Positions 56,310-64,000 of a stretch of 64,000 nt of DNA are shown here, in pieces. The stretch is from positions 496,001-560,000 of the forward strand of contig CABDWT010000019.1 of the NCBI GenBank assembly GCA_901456055.1, given 5' to 3'. Below the pieces are notes generated by a model. That model was given only the letters and a program-made list of their open reading frames with translations. It was not told the origin of the DNA and searched no databases. How positions within the stretch are numbered: position 1 is the first letter of the stretch; every line of letters begins with the position of its first letter. The stretch comes from Phytobacter ursingii (GTDB taxonomy: Bacteria > Pseudomonadota > Gammaproteobacteria > Enterobacterales > Enterobacteriaceae). Position numbers and translations under genes: made by a program.

Positions 56310-57854
56310 ATGAAATTATCCTTTGCCCAAAAACTGTGGATTCCACTCATCGTCGCGCTGTTAAGTCTCGCCGGAACGTTATTTTTCGGCTCAGTCAAAA
56401 TTAAAGAAAACCAGCTAACACTGCGAGAACGAGAGTTAATGCATGTATCGCAGCTGGCCCTCAATGTTGTTAAAACGCAGGCCGCGCTCGCCGACAAGGG
56501 ATTGATTACACAAGAGGAGGCACAGCAACGCGCTCTTCAGACCATTAAAGATTTGCGTTATGGGGAAACCGGTTATTTTACCATTCTTAATAACCAGGCT
56601 CAGGTCATCATGCACCCGATAAACGCTGCGCTCATTGGCAAAGGACCGGATATTTCCGATGCGAATGGGGTGTATATTTTTCGGGACATGGTCGCTGTCA
56701 CCAAAGACGACCATGCGGGTTTCACAAAGTATATTTTCCCGCGACCTGGCGAAACAGAGCCGCAGCCTAAAGTCGCCTACAGCATTCCGTGGGCACCGTG
56801 GGGCTGGATCATCACAACCGGGTTGTATGTCGATGATATTCAGCAAGCTTTTTTGAGCTCGCTTTACCAGAGCATTATTGAGTTCGTTGCCATCAGCATC
56901 CTGCTTTCGATTCTTGTCTATTTCATCAATCGCAGCACGCTGAAAACACTCGGCGGTGAACCGCGTTATGCCGCAGAAGTTGTTTCCCGCATCGCCTCAG
57001 GGGATCTGTCGCAGACGGTGAATAAAAAAGCCGGTGATAATGAGAGTCTGGTACATGAAATGGGCGTGATGCGCGAACAGTTAACCTCTGTGATCGCCGA
57101 AATCCGTGGAGTAGCGGAGGTTATTAACACCAGCACGCATGATATCGTCGCCGGCAATCAGGAAATTGCTGAACATTCCGAGCAGCAGGCCGTGTCGCTA
57201 GAAAAAACGTCTTCCAGCATGGAAGAGATTACCGCCGCCGTAAAACAAAACGCAGAAAATGCCGGGCAGGCGCGCGAACTGGCGCGCGGTGCGGTGGATA
57301 TCGCCTCACGCAGCGGTATGGTGATGCAGAATGTGAACGGCACCATGGGTGACATCTCTGAAAGCGCCGGAAAAATCGCCAATATTATTGAAGTGGTCAA
57401 TAGCATCGCCTTTCAGACCAACATTCTCGCTCTGAACGCAGCCGTCGAGGCAGCGCGCGCCGGTGAGCAGGGGAAAGGGTTTGCTGTGGTGGCCAGCGAA
57501 GTCCGAAATCTGTCATTGCGCAGCTCACAGGCTGCACAGGAGATAAAAGTACTGGTAGAAGAGTCGGTCGCGCGAGTCAACAGCGGTTCTTCGCAGATCA
57601 AAATCGCCGGAAGCCACATCGACGAGATGATTGAAGCCGTGCAGCGCGTTTCAGACATCATGTCGCAAATTTCGGTTGCGACCGATGAGCAGAGTATCGG
57701 CATAAGCCAGGTGAATGAATCGATGGTACAAATCGACTCAGTGACACATCAGAACGCTCAGTTAGTACAGCATGCGGTCGCCGCCGCCAGCGCCCTGGAA
57801 GCGCAGACCCGACGACTGACGCAGACCGTGGCCTTCTTTAATACGGGCCGTTAA
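56310..57854 (+). CDS. Methyl-accepting chemotaxis protein with single Cache sensor
   Basis: A 514-residue chemoreceptor. The first membrane helix (KLWIPLIVALLSLAGTLFF) is followed by a periplasmic sCache-type domain of about 155 residues, with RYGETGYFTILNNQAQVIMH and WAPWGWIITTGLYVDD. The second helix is IIEFVAISILLSILVYFI; a HAMP region (LGGEPRYAAEVVSRIASGDLS) leads to the signalling domain with tip [18 protein letters not shown]. Such Cache domains often bind small carboxylates. No NWETF tail is present. A FliA-like promoter lies upstream. Confidence 0.9.
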   Translation: MKLSFAQKLWIPLIVALLSLAGTLFFGSVKIKENQLTLRERELMHVSQLALNVVKTQAALADKGLITQEEAQQRALQTIKDLRYGETGYFTILNNQAQVIMHPINAALIGKGPDISDANGVYIFRDMVAVTKDDHAGFTKYIFPRPGETEPQPKVAYSIPWAPWGWIITTGLYVDDIQQAFLSSLYQSIIEFVAISILLSILVYFINRSTLKTLGGEPRYAAEVVSRIASGDLSQTVNKKAGDNESLVHEMGVMREQLTSVIAEIRGVAEVINTSTHDIVAGNQEIAEHSEQQAVSLEKTSSSMEEITAAVKQNAENAGQARELARGAVDIASRSGMVMQNVNGTMGDISESAGKIANIIEVVNSIAFQTNILALNAAVEAARAGEQGKGFAVVASEVRNLSLRSSQAAQEIKVLVEESVARVNSGSSQIKIAGSHIDEMIEAVQRVSDIMSQISVATDEQSIGISQVNESMVQIDSVTHQNAQLVQHAVAAASALEAQTRRLTQTVAFFNTGR

Positions 57855-58098
57855 CCCCTCCGTAACACACCGGGAACCCATGCATCAGGTTCCTGGTGAT
57901 AACATCCTCCCTGGCGACCACAAATATCCCCCCATCGTGATAGCTGGCACCTTCTGTCGGTAGAGAAAGCCATTCCCTGTCAGATAACGCGCAAGAGAAA
58001 TTACAGTATCAGAATTTTCTGCTATTCCGACGGATACCCCCTCTCAGTATTATGAGTTCCCGTCACGTTATTCTTTAAATTTCTGAACTGGAATTTGT

Positions 58099-58770
58099 AT
58101 GAGCGATAACGATTTTTCAGTGTGTAAACCGATGGAATCCTCTCCGTCCTGGGGCTTGATAGATGTATTCATCTGGAAAGTTGTTTCCGATAAGTTTGGC
58201 GGGGGTATCGGCTATATTCAGAAATTTAAAGATGCCTGGGTTATTCATAATAAAAACGCCATCAGAACCGCGGCTGAACGTTACAGTTTGCCGGTAGAAC
58301 TGTTGGCCGGGGTATGCTGGATCGAAGTGGGTGGCGATCCGAATTTCATCGACAGGGTCGCGTTTGAAGTCAGAGCATTTGACTGGAGTGGCCCTGCTTT
58401 TGTCGATAGCCATTTGACTATCACTAACCCGCCGGAAAAGACCTCTTTTGGTTTTGTCAGCATGCAGTTACGCACGGCGGCCAGGACGCTGGGCCTGGAT
58501 GTGTCAAAGATGGACATGAACCAGTTGCGCACGCTGGCGAATTGCCTGGAAAAAGATGTCTATAACATCAACCTGGTTGCTCAGCATCTGAGACAACTGG
58601 CTGATTATGACAAACTGCCCTCGGCTTTAAGCATGGAAGATGTCAGGATTATCGGCGCCCGTTACAACAGGGGGCTTATCCCGACACTGGAAGAAATTAA
58701 GAGAAATACGTCGTATGGTGACTTTATTGTCAATCACTGGCAGCGATTCAGCCGACTCATTTGGGGATAA
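58099..58770 (+). CDS. Lysozyme-like (transglycosylase-type) protein
   Basis: A 223-residue protein with no signal peptide. RYSLPVELLAGVCWIEVGGDP resembles the catalytic Glu region of lytic transglycosylases and goose-type lysozymes (usual pattern AxVxxxESG), SFGFVSMQLRTAARTLGL takes the place of the GxMQxxPxTA block, and IIGARYNRG that of the AxYNxG block. A muramidase fold is a fair inference; activity is not certain because the motifs deviate. It is followed one base later by a small membrane protein gene, which may be an immunity or export partner. No phage or secretion genes are beside it. Confidence 0.6.
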   Translation: MSDNDFSVCKPMESSPSWGLIDVFIWKVVSDKFGGGIGYIQKFKDAWVIHNKNAIRTAAERYSLPVELLAGVCWIEVGGDPNFIDRVAFEVRAFDWSGPAFVDSHLTITNPPEKTSFGFVSMQLRTAARTLGLDVSKMDMNQLRTLANCLEKDVYNINLVAQHLRQLADYDKLPSALSMEDVRIIGARYNRGLIPTLEEIKRNTSYGDFIVNHWQRFSRLIWG

Positions 58771-58771
58771 C

Positions 58772-59071
58772 ATGAATAACATTTTAAGGATTGCGTTACT
58801 GTTGATGTATTGCCTGGGCCTTATCCTCTTATGCCTGGTCTCCGTCGATAAATATTCATGGATGAGTGAAATGGATCCCTCAGTACCTGCGGGTTCGGTC
58901 ACCGCTGACACCAGTAACAGTGACATGACATCACTGCTCATTTTTATCGGCATCATCGTTATTCAGTTTATCAGCGTCATTTTCGAGAAAAGCCGTAAAA
59001 TGAAGCTCCTTGCGGTTGTCCTGGCACTTATCGCCGCAGGCGTTTTTATCGCCAGAACGCATTATTTATAG
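58772..59071 (+). CDS. Small membrane protein paired with the lysozyme-like gene
   Basis: A 99-residue protein with three hydrophobic segments: ILRIALLLMYCLGLILLCLV, MTSLLIFIGIIVIQFISVIF and LLAVVLALIAAGVFIA. I start it at 58772 right after the preceding stop; GGGGA lies upstream. The loop after helix 1 (DKYSWMSEMDPSVPAGS) is acidic and probably periplasmic. It might be an immunity protein or a holin-like partner for the upstream muramidase-like protein (inference). Not recognised otherwise. Confidence 0.6.
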   Translation: MNNILRIALLLMYCLGLILLCLVSVDKYSWMSEMDPSVPAGSVTADTSNSDMTSLLIFIGIIVIQFISVIFEKSRKMKLLAVVLALIAAGVFIARTHYL

Positions 59072-59301
59072 GCGCAGGCAGATTGCGATTCAGGCCACCT
59101 TCGTCAGTTTAATGGTTACATAACCGGGCAATCTGTCCCGAATGCTATTCCATATGTAAATCATATACTTTAATAAATACATTGCGTTAATCACCAAAAA
59201 TACCCATGAAACACCCTGAGCGAATGAAACCCTCTGGTAACCCTGCGCGTGAAGGTGTAATAGTCAGCGATACTGAATTCCCTTATCGTTGAGGTGGTTT
59301 T

Positions 59302-59505
59302 ATGCGAGCGACAGAACAGAGTGAAGAGGAGATGGCGAAAGCTATCGGCTATATAGTGATGGAGTTAGAAAATACCGGATGCGCTATCACAACAGAAGCC
59401 ATTAATACGCGCCTGGAATTACGCAAGGAGGGTGGAAAGGCGTTTGCAAAAACGGCAGCGCACCAGCCATACCAAATCAGGTTTAACGAGTCGTTGTGTG
59501 GATAA
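59302..59505 (+). CDS. Small helical protein, perhaps YmgA/AriR-like
   Basis: A 67-residue frame with a strong ribosome site (GAGGTGG). MAKAIGYIVMELENTGCAITTEAINTRL is given here in two parts: MAKAIGYIVMELENTG, then CAITTEAINTRLEL. It has the same helix-turn-helix spacing as the AriR-type proteins at 13.8-15.2 kb, but the identity is weak. The tail is basic and the gene may be truncated. Function unknown. Confidence 0.5.
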   Translation: MRATEQSEEEMAKAIGYIVMELENTGCAITTEAINTRLELRKEGGKAFAKTAAHQPYQIRFNESLCG

Positions 59506-60112
59506 AAAGCAGGGTATGCTGAAAAAATCGAATGCCCTCGGCTTTTGACAGAAAATAACAAGAAATACTCACTTTATAATCTTGATGTGTTTGCGGGACC
59601 GCCTAAAGAAATGGGAGCTTTTATACCTGATTCCGATGATTCTGCTGTATGGACACTGAATGAATCCCTGCTGCGGTTAAAGCTCGCAACACTTCTATGT
59701 TTCTCGTCTGTCAGTTTTAAGGGACAAATAAGACGGTTACGTTAAAAATCCCGACCAGTGCAAAACAATGCTCAGCATGGATCGAAGGTAGTGCTGAACA
59801 CACACATATAGTTTGCGAATAAGCTCATCTGACTGCCAGATATCGCCGCTGCTGGTGGTTCTGGCAATTACGCCTGCACAGAAATGAGAGGCGCACAAAT
59901 TGCGGGATTTTCCCGTACCAGTGTCGTATGAAGCAGATACAGAGCTAAAATCATTAGCTCTGCGACCGACAAAACTTCCGTACGCATCCTCCCACTTAAA
60001 GAGGGCTTGTTTTAGGTTCCCTACCCTCAGTGGCTAAGCCGTCCGACTCGCTCAGAGATAGCCAATTAACCTGGTAATTTTAGGTTACCCCCCTCCCGTG
60101 AGCCGGATCTAA
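59506..60112. other. Region of relics, no intact gene
   Basis: A 66-codon frame with a TTG start at 59545 looks protein-like for about 45 codons (LDVFAGPPKEMGAFIPDS) but lacks a ribosome site and could be a fragment. CAGAGCTAA/TTAGCTCTG form a hairpin at 59940-59962. TTTTAGGTT occurs twice, near 60010 and 60078, each before a C-rich stretch. Confidence 0.35.
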
Positions 60113-60355
60113 ATTACGGATTTCCGGTTTCACGACCTGAGGCACACCTGGGCGAGCTGGCTAATACAGTCTGGCGTCCCGTTATCCGTTTTGCAGGAGA
60201 CAGGCGGTTGGGAAAGTATCGAAATGGTGCGCCGGTATGCTCGCCTGGCGCCAAACCACCTGACCGAGCATGCACGTCAGATTGATGCGATTTTTAACGA
60301 TGATGTCCCAAATATGTCCCACGATGAAAATAAGGAGGTGAAGATAAACTGGTAA
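60113..60355 (+). pseudogene. C-terminal remnant of a phage tyrosine integrase
   Basis: The frame [20 protein letters not shown] continues through [18 protein letters not shown] and [18 protein letters not shown] to a TAA at 60353. It holds the HxLRH box and the catalytic Tyr in RRYARLAP. An in-frame stop directly precedes it and about 250 N-terminal codons are missing. It marks a lost prophage or island. Confidence 0.85.
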
Positions 60356-60705
60356 CTTGTTGATTTGAAATGGTCCCCTACAGGTTCGAACATAAACAAT
60401 AATCATCTGATAAATACGATTTAAAATGTGTTCGATAAAATTTATACCAACATGATGTTTTGTATCAATTATTGCCGGGATGGGGATGGCGGAGAACACA
60501 TCAGCCAGGTACACCCATCCTGCATCCATTTACGTAAAAAGCAATCACCTGCCGAAAAGCGGGTAGACCAGTGCTGGTTATTTGGTGTACTGGTCCGAAG
60601 AGGTACCAATATTGGATACCTCTTCGGACCTTAAAAGCGAAACACGTGAAATGGGGCGGTAAAAATTACAGAGAGAGTGTTTTCTATTTCTGATTACATC
60701 CTGTG
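60356..60705. other. Intergenic region after the integrase remnant
   Basis: No gene is supported here. The long hairpin at 60592-60630 is its one clear structure. Confidence 0.4.
60592..60630. repeat. Perfect 14-base inverted repeat with palindromic loop
   Basis: GGTCCGAAGAGGTA and TACCTCTTCGGACC flank an 11-base loop that itself contains the palindrome CCAATATTGG. It could be a two-way terminator or an island-end site. TTAAAAG follows. Confidence 0.5.
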
Positions 60706-61680
60706 CTAAACAGTCAGTATCACGCTTCCTGTGGTGCGCCCAGCTTCAAGGTCTGAGTGTGCGTCCACGGCATGAGTCAGAGGGTATTCTGCCCCGACAG
60801 GGTTTATAAGTCCGTTCTGAAGGGCCGATAAAAGATCTCTCGCTCCCTGCGCGTAAAGTTCCGGGTCATCAGCATAAGCCATTGAGCTTGGCCGCATCAG
60901 TGCGATTGAGCGGGCGAATCCCAGTTCTTCAACGCCTACCGGAGGAATGGGGCCAGCCGGTTGGCCCAAACTTGCCACCGTGCCAAACGGGCGTACCACG
61001 CTGAGCGTGGTAGAGAGCATGGTTCCGCCGATACCATCAATGGCAAGATGTACACCCCGGCCATCAGAAATTTCACGTGCCTTATCCGCCCATGCGGCGT
61101 CGGTATGAAGGAGAACTTCTTTTGCCCCTGCTGCCTGCGCAATTTTAACTTTTTCAGCAGAGCCCGTTGTGCCGATGACGCGTGCACCTTTCATTGTTGC
61201 CCAGCGCGTAACTATCTGGCCAAGACCTCCGGCAGCAGAATGCACTAAAATCCAGTCGCCCTCTCTGACATTTCTGACTTTATGAAGAAGCATATGTGCG
61301 GTAAGTCCGCGTAACATAGAGCTTCCTGCGGTTCTTAAATCGATACTCTGGGGAACGCTAACGAGGCGACTGGCCGGAATATTCCTTATTTCTGCATAGG
61401 CTCCCATCGGGTTGCCGGTATAGGCAACCCTGTCGCCCGGAGCAAAGGTCCGGACGTTATGCCCGGTTGCTATCACTATGCCACTCCCCTCAAAGCCGGG
61501 TATTGCTGGAGAAGAGGGCTGTGGATAAAGGCCTGAACGATAGTAAATATCAACAAAATTAACGCCTATCACCTCATGCCGGATCTGGACTTCATCAGGG
61601 GCGGGGGCTTTGATTTCAATTTCAGTGGCGTGGAGTACTTCGGGTCCGCCTGGCTGGCTGATAATGATTGCGGTTGGCAT
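60706..61680 (-). CDS. NADPH:quinone oxidoreductase (zinc-free MDR family)
   Basis: A 324-residue QOR. VIGVNFVDIYYRSGLYPQP is the family opening, and WILVHSAAGGLGQIVTRWA is the NADPH-binding motif; ARVIGTTGSAEKVKIAQAAG follows as usual. No zinc ligands are present. It closely resembles E. coli QorA in layout. It is divergent from a LysR gene 107 bases away that probably controls it. A second, different QOR lies at 33.8 kb. Confidence 0.88.
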   Translation of the reverse strand: MPTAIIISQPGGPEVLHATEIEIKAPAPDEVQIRHEVIGVNFVDIYYRSGLYPQPSSPAIPGFEGSGIVIATGHNVRTFAPGDRVAYTGNPMGAYAEIRNIPASRLVSVPQSIDLRTAGSSMLRGLTAHMLLHKVRNVREGDWILVHSAAGGLGQIVTRWATMKGARVIGTTGSAEKVKIAQAAGAKEVLLHTDAAWADKAREISDGRGVHLAIDGIGGTMLSTTLSVVRPFGTVASLGQPAGPIPPVGVEELGFARSIALMRPSSMAYADDPELYAQGARDLLSALQNGLINPVGAEYPLTHAVDAHSDLEAGRTTGSVILTV

Positions 61681-61787
61681 ATGCTGTCCTCACGGTTAAG
61701 TGAGAAAAATTATAAAGTCGTTCACATTGAGAAAAATACGGGTATAAAAGCTCTATGTATGTGCGGATATGCACAAGGCAGGAATGG

Positions 61788-62645
61788 ATGGACTGGCAGG
61801 ATTTAAATTGTTTTCTCGCGCTGGCGCGTAAAGGGTCCATGTCGGCAGCGGCTAAAGAACTTAATGTCGATCACGCAACGGTAAGCCGCCGTATAACGGC
61901 GCTGGAAACTTCGCTCGGGCTTCGCCTTACCGAACGTTTACCCCGGCAAACCAGCCTGACTGAACAGGGAAAAGTTATTGCCTCGGTAGCGAATGAAATG
62001 AACAGGATTGCAGACCGGATTCATATACAGGCAAAATCTTTATCAGCTTCACCTGCTGTCAGTATAAGGATAAGTGCATCTCCAGCTGTCGCTGCACAGC
62101 TGATAGCGCCTGCTGTAGTGGGGTTCACTCAAAGCCATCCTGATATCGCGCTCTCGTTGGCAGGCACCTCTCATCATGCTCAGCTTAGTAAGGGCGAAGC
62201 GGATATCGCAGTTCGCCTGACGAGACCCGATGATCCCGGTTTGCTGATCCGCCGAATAGGCACAATGCATTTCGGCCTTTATGCTTCCCGCTGTTGGCAG
62301 GACATTCCACCTGAGAATTGGGTGTTCATTGCTTATGAGCGCTCTCTTGAACAAATTACACAGCAAAACTGGCTGGAATCGCTGCTGGAGGGAAGGCGGG
62401 TAATATTCAGGGCAAGCGACCTGATGGCGCAGCAACAGGCCGCCAGAAGCGGGCTGGGACTTGTCACATTACCCTGCTTTATGGGAGATGCTGACAGTTC
62501 TCTGGTAAAACTGGCCGTCGACTCGCGTCCGCCAGTCAGGGATATCTGGCTGGTCGCTTATCCCGAGCTGAGACGCGATCCCTCCGCGGCTGTCGTCATG
62601 GAATTTCTTGCGGATGCCATTAGCAAAGCATGCCCACCAGACTGA
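61788..62645 (+). CDS. LysR-family transcriptional regulator
   Basis: A 285-residue LysR protein started at 61788 (MDWQDLNCFLALARKGS) with AGGA four bases upstream. The helix-turn-helix is SMSAAAKELNVDHATVSRRI, of the type that names the TrmB-like VDHATVSRR subgroup. The effector domain has VSIRISASPAVAAQLIAPAV and GLGLVTLPCFMGD. It is divergent from the quinone oxidoreductase gene. Confidence 0.88.
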   Translation: MDWQDLNCFLALARKGSMSAAAKELNVDHATVSRRITALETSLGLRLTERLPRQTSLTEQGKVIASVANEMNRIADRIHIQAKSLSASPAVSIRISASPAVAAQLIAPAVVGFTQSHPDIALSLAGTSHHAQLSKGEADIAVRLTRPDDPGLLIRRIGTMHFGLYASRCWQDIPPENWVFIAYERSLEQITQQNWLESLLEGRRVIFRASDLMAQQQAARSGLGLVTLPCFMGDADSSLVKLAVDSRPPVRDIWLVAYPELRRDPSAAVVMEFLADAISKACPPD

Positions 62646-62721
62646 ATATTCCGGTATGTTTACCTCAGGCTTACAGGACAAAGCATTTCAGAGTGATTAA
62701 AGGAAGGCCATTACATCGTCC

Positions 62722-62849
62722 TGTGCTCGATACAAGTATTTAGATGAAAATAATAAGATTAAAACCTGGACTGTAGCCAGGGCCGCATGCCAAAAACAAT
62801 AGCTAAACAAATGGCTGAGGGAAAAAAACTTGATGAATTCCTCATTTAA
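62722..62849 (+). pseudogene. Frameshifted C-terminal end of an H-NS family gene
   Basis: The frame ARYKYLDENNKIKTWT is followed, after a shift, by GQGRMPKTIAKQMAEGKKL and DEFLI before a TAA at 62847. Dropping the two bases TA at 62774-62775 restores the exact H-NS DNA-binding core TWTGQGR. The N-terminal dimer domain is missing. This is a dead copy of an island-borne H-NS paralogue. Confidence 0.75.
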
Positions 62850-63175
62850 ACCTTAAGCTGAGCATTGGGTTTTCTGACAACTACGTCGTGGCGTTTCTCT
62901 CGTATTGTTAGATGCTTGCGATTCAGCACAATTATAATCGTTGAATCGCTACGGATAATATCAATACCTCCGAGAGGTTGATAATATCGACGCTCATCGT
63001 CTATAACCAGTATTGCTGGTATAAAGTAAAAAAAGCCTGCATTTTAATGCAGGCTATCAAAGGTTTTTACGTACTTTTTTATTTTCTCATCTGATTTATA
63101 CGGGAAAATATAGCTTCTATAACCGCCAGTACACGATCAAACATGCATTAGAGGAATAAAAAACCTCACGGTTTG
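62850..63175. other. Intergenic, A+T-rich
   Basis: It has no gene. It contains the terminator at 63034-63055, which serves the minus-strand gene to its right. Confidence 0.4.
63034..63055 (-). terminator. Intrinsic terminator, minus strand
   Basis: AGCCTGCATT, two bases, AATGCAGGCT: a perfect 10-base stem. Read on the minus strand it is followed by seven T. It lies 120 bases past the small gene at 63176-63404. Confidence 0.75.
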
Positions 63176-63404
63176 CTACAGATACTTTCTGGCAGCATCC
63201 AGTATTTCCTGTGATGTCAGTTCCCTGTCTGAAGCTACATGTACAATACCATGCTCTGTAGTCAACGAAGGAAAACCGGCAGACATTATCTGAAGATGTA
63301 TTTCTTCACCGTTTGGGTACTCCTCACGGATAGAGGTAATACCTTTAAGAACATTGATAACCTTGCACGGTTCGGCATTAAAAAAAAACAATAACTTTTT
63401 TCAT
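63176..63404 (-). pseudogene. Small protein gene broken at a nine-T run
   Basis: The ATG at 63404 reads MKKVIVFF and then hits a stop within nine T. With eight T the frame would continue as NAEPCKVINVLKGITSIREE and on through PNGEEIHLQIMSAG to ILDAARKYL, a 75-residue protein with one Cys. A TTG inside the gene gives a 71-residue version in the second frame but without a ribosome site. So it is a recent frameshift, a sequence error, or a gene read by polymerase slippage at the T run. Family not recognised. Confidence 0.5.
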
Positions 63405-63952
63405 ATGCCACCATAATTTTGTTAACTGGTTGTTCTGGAGATACCTGTATCCGGACGTAAATATATATGTTCCCGTCATAATGACTTAATTAAACATCCA
63501 TGAACGGGCTGTTCCAAAAATTGAGAACATATTTTAGCTGCGCCCAAAAGGCTCTCAACTTCCCATACCCTATTGCAGTGATTTATTCAAATCAATACAA
63601 CCATCCTAAAAAACTCACTCTTTCAAGGATGATGAGGGATAAAAGAATAATAATACCTGTTATGGGAATGTATTTTAGCAAAAAAACCACTTAAAATCGA
63701 AGAAGTGATGCTTGTGGAGGTTGTCTTACCTCTTACGCACTTTAATGTTTTTACAAGCAGTTAGCTTCTGCTTTTAGACTGTTCATGCAGCAGACCTGCA
63801 CTTCATCACATCGGTCAGCACACTCATACATGAACAAAAATGTACTAACCTGATGTTAAGAATAATCTGCCCTTCACTACCTTCACTAAATTAATCTATG
63901 GATCTGTCTACTCAGGAATGAACCCTCATCGTTGTCGCAGATCCACAAATAT
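63405..63952. other. Intergenic, no gene supported
   Basis: A 64-codon frame at 63500-63694 has no ribosome site and no recognisable content. An inverted repeat TGGATCTG/CAGATCCA spans 63899-63945, beyond the end of the cold-shock gene. Confidence 0.35.
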
Positions 63953-64000
63953 TTATTTATCGCAAAGTATTACGTTTGCAGCTGCCGGGCCTTTATCACC
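63953..64000 (-). CDS. Cold-shock (CspA-family) protein, C-terminal end
   Basis: The minus strand enters the window reading GDKGPAAANVILCDK and then TAA. KGP(A/S)AANV is the nearly fixed end of CspA-family proteins. The extra CDK tail is unusual; E. coli members end shortly after the NV. The rest lies outside the window. Confidence 0.65.
   Translation of the reverse strand, partial: GDKGPAAANVILCDK

Noticed and set aside
59544-59579. TTGACA and TATAAT in the relic region
   Set aside because: Both are exact consensus hexamers but about 24 bases apart, too far to form one sigma-70 promoter.
59545-59745. 66-codon frame starting with TTG
   Set aside because: No ribosome site and no known family; only the first part looks protein-like, so it is noted as a possible fragment, not called as a gene.
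63500-63694. 64-codon plus-strand frame
   Set aside because: No ribosome site, odd composition, no recognisable feature.
1-64000. CRISPR arrays, tRNA, rRNA and complete insertion sequences
   Set aside because: Looked for regular spaced repeats, cloverleaf ends and transposase motifs; none were seen.

Overview
The window comes from an enteric gammaproteobacterium of the Enterobacter / Lelliottia / Leclercia type (inference). The basis is a complete arnBCADTEF operon with PmrA boxes, a YcgZ/YmgA/AriR small-protein cluster, a BamA paralogue of the BamK type, citrate lyase genes in enterobacterial order, and many short LysR-regulated metabolic modules. No rRNA, tRNA, complete insertion sequence or CRISPR array was seen.

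Layout. 1-8.9 kb: a partial small membrane protein, then the seven-gene lipid A aminoarabinose operon behind two tandem PmrA boxes, closed by a convergent small EamA protein; no pmrD is present. 8.9-12.6 kb: a Fur-boxed ferric iron ABC importer. 12.9-15.2 kb: two small proteins, then relatives of the blue-light/biofilm connector proteins. 15.5-19 kb: ABM protein, LysE exporter, a PhnD-like protein overlapping a fatty acid desaturase, then a scar of gene remnants. 19.6-27.1 kb: FepA-like receptor, tannase-family esterase, a possible small RNA and bamK. 27.2-34.9 kb: a decayed arginase gene and decayed lysR, then serine hydrolase, two MFS exporters, two LysR regulators and a quinone oxidoreductase. 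35-36.6 kb: chemoreceptor.

36.8-51.3 kb is the most interesting part: a divergent LysR gene facing a 12-gene run that encodes a PrpF-family isomerase, MFS carrier, FAH-family enzyme, citrate lyase (CitC, D, E, F, X, G), an alpha/beta hydrolase, an AcnB-type aconitase and a DASS carrier. Together these could take trans-aconitate through cis-aconitate and citrate to acetate, oxaloacetate and pyruvate. 51.8-56 kb: a Gram-negative dlt operon (dltD, a very small dltX, dltB, dltA, dltC), which would add D-alanine to a surface polymer. The window therefore holds two separate systems for adding positive charge to the cell surface, arn and dlt. 56.3-57.9 kb: a second chemoreceptor.

58-64 kb looks like an A+T-rich decayed island: a lysozyme-like protein with a small membrane protein, the C-terminal end of a phage integrase, a frameshifted H-NS C-terminus, a small gene broken at a nine-base T run, a quinone oxidoreductase with its LysR regulator, and the end of a cold-shock protein gene at the right edge.
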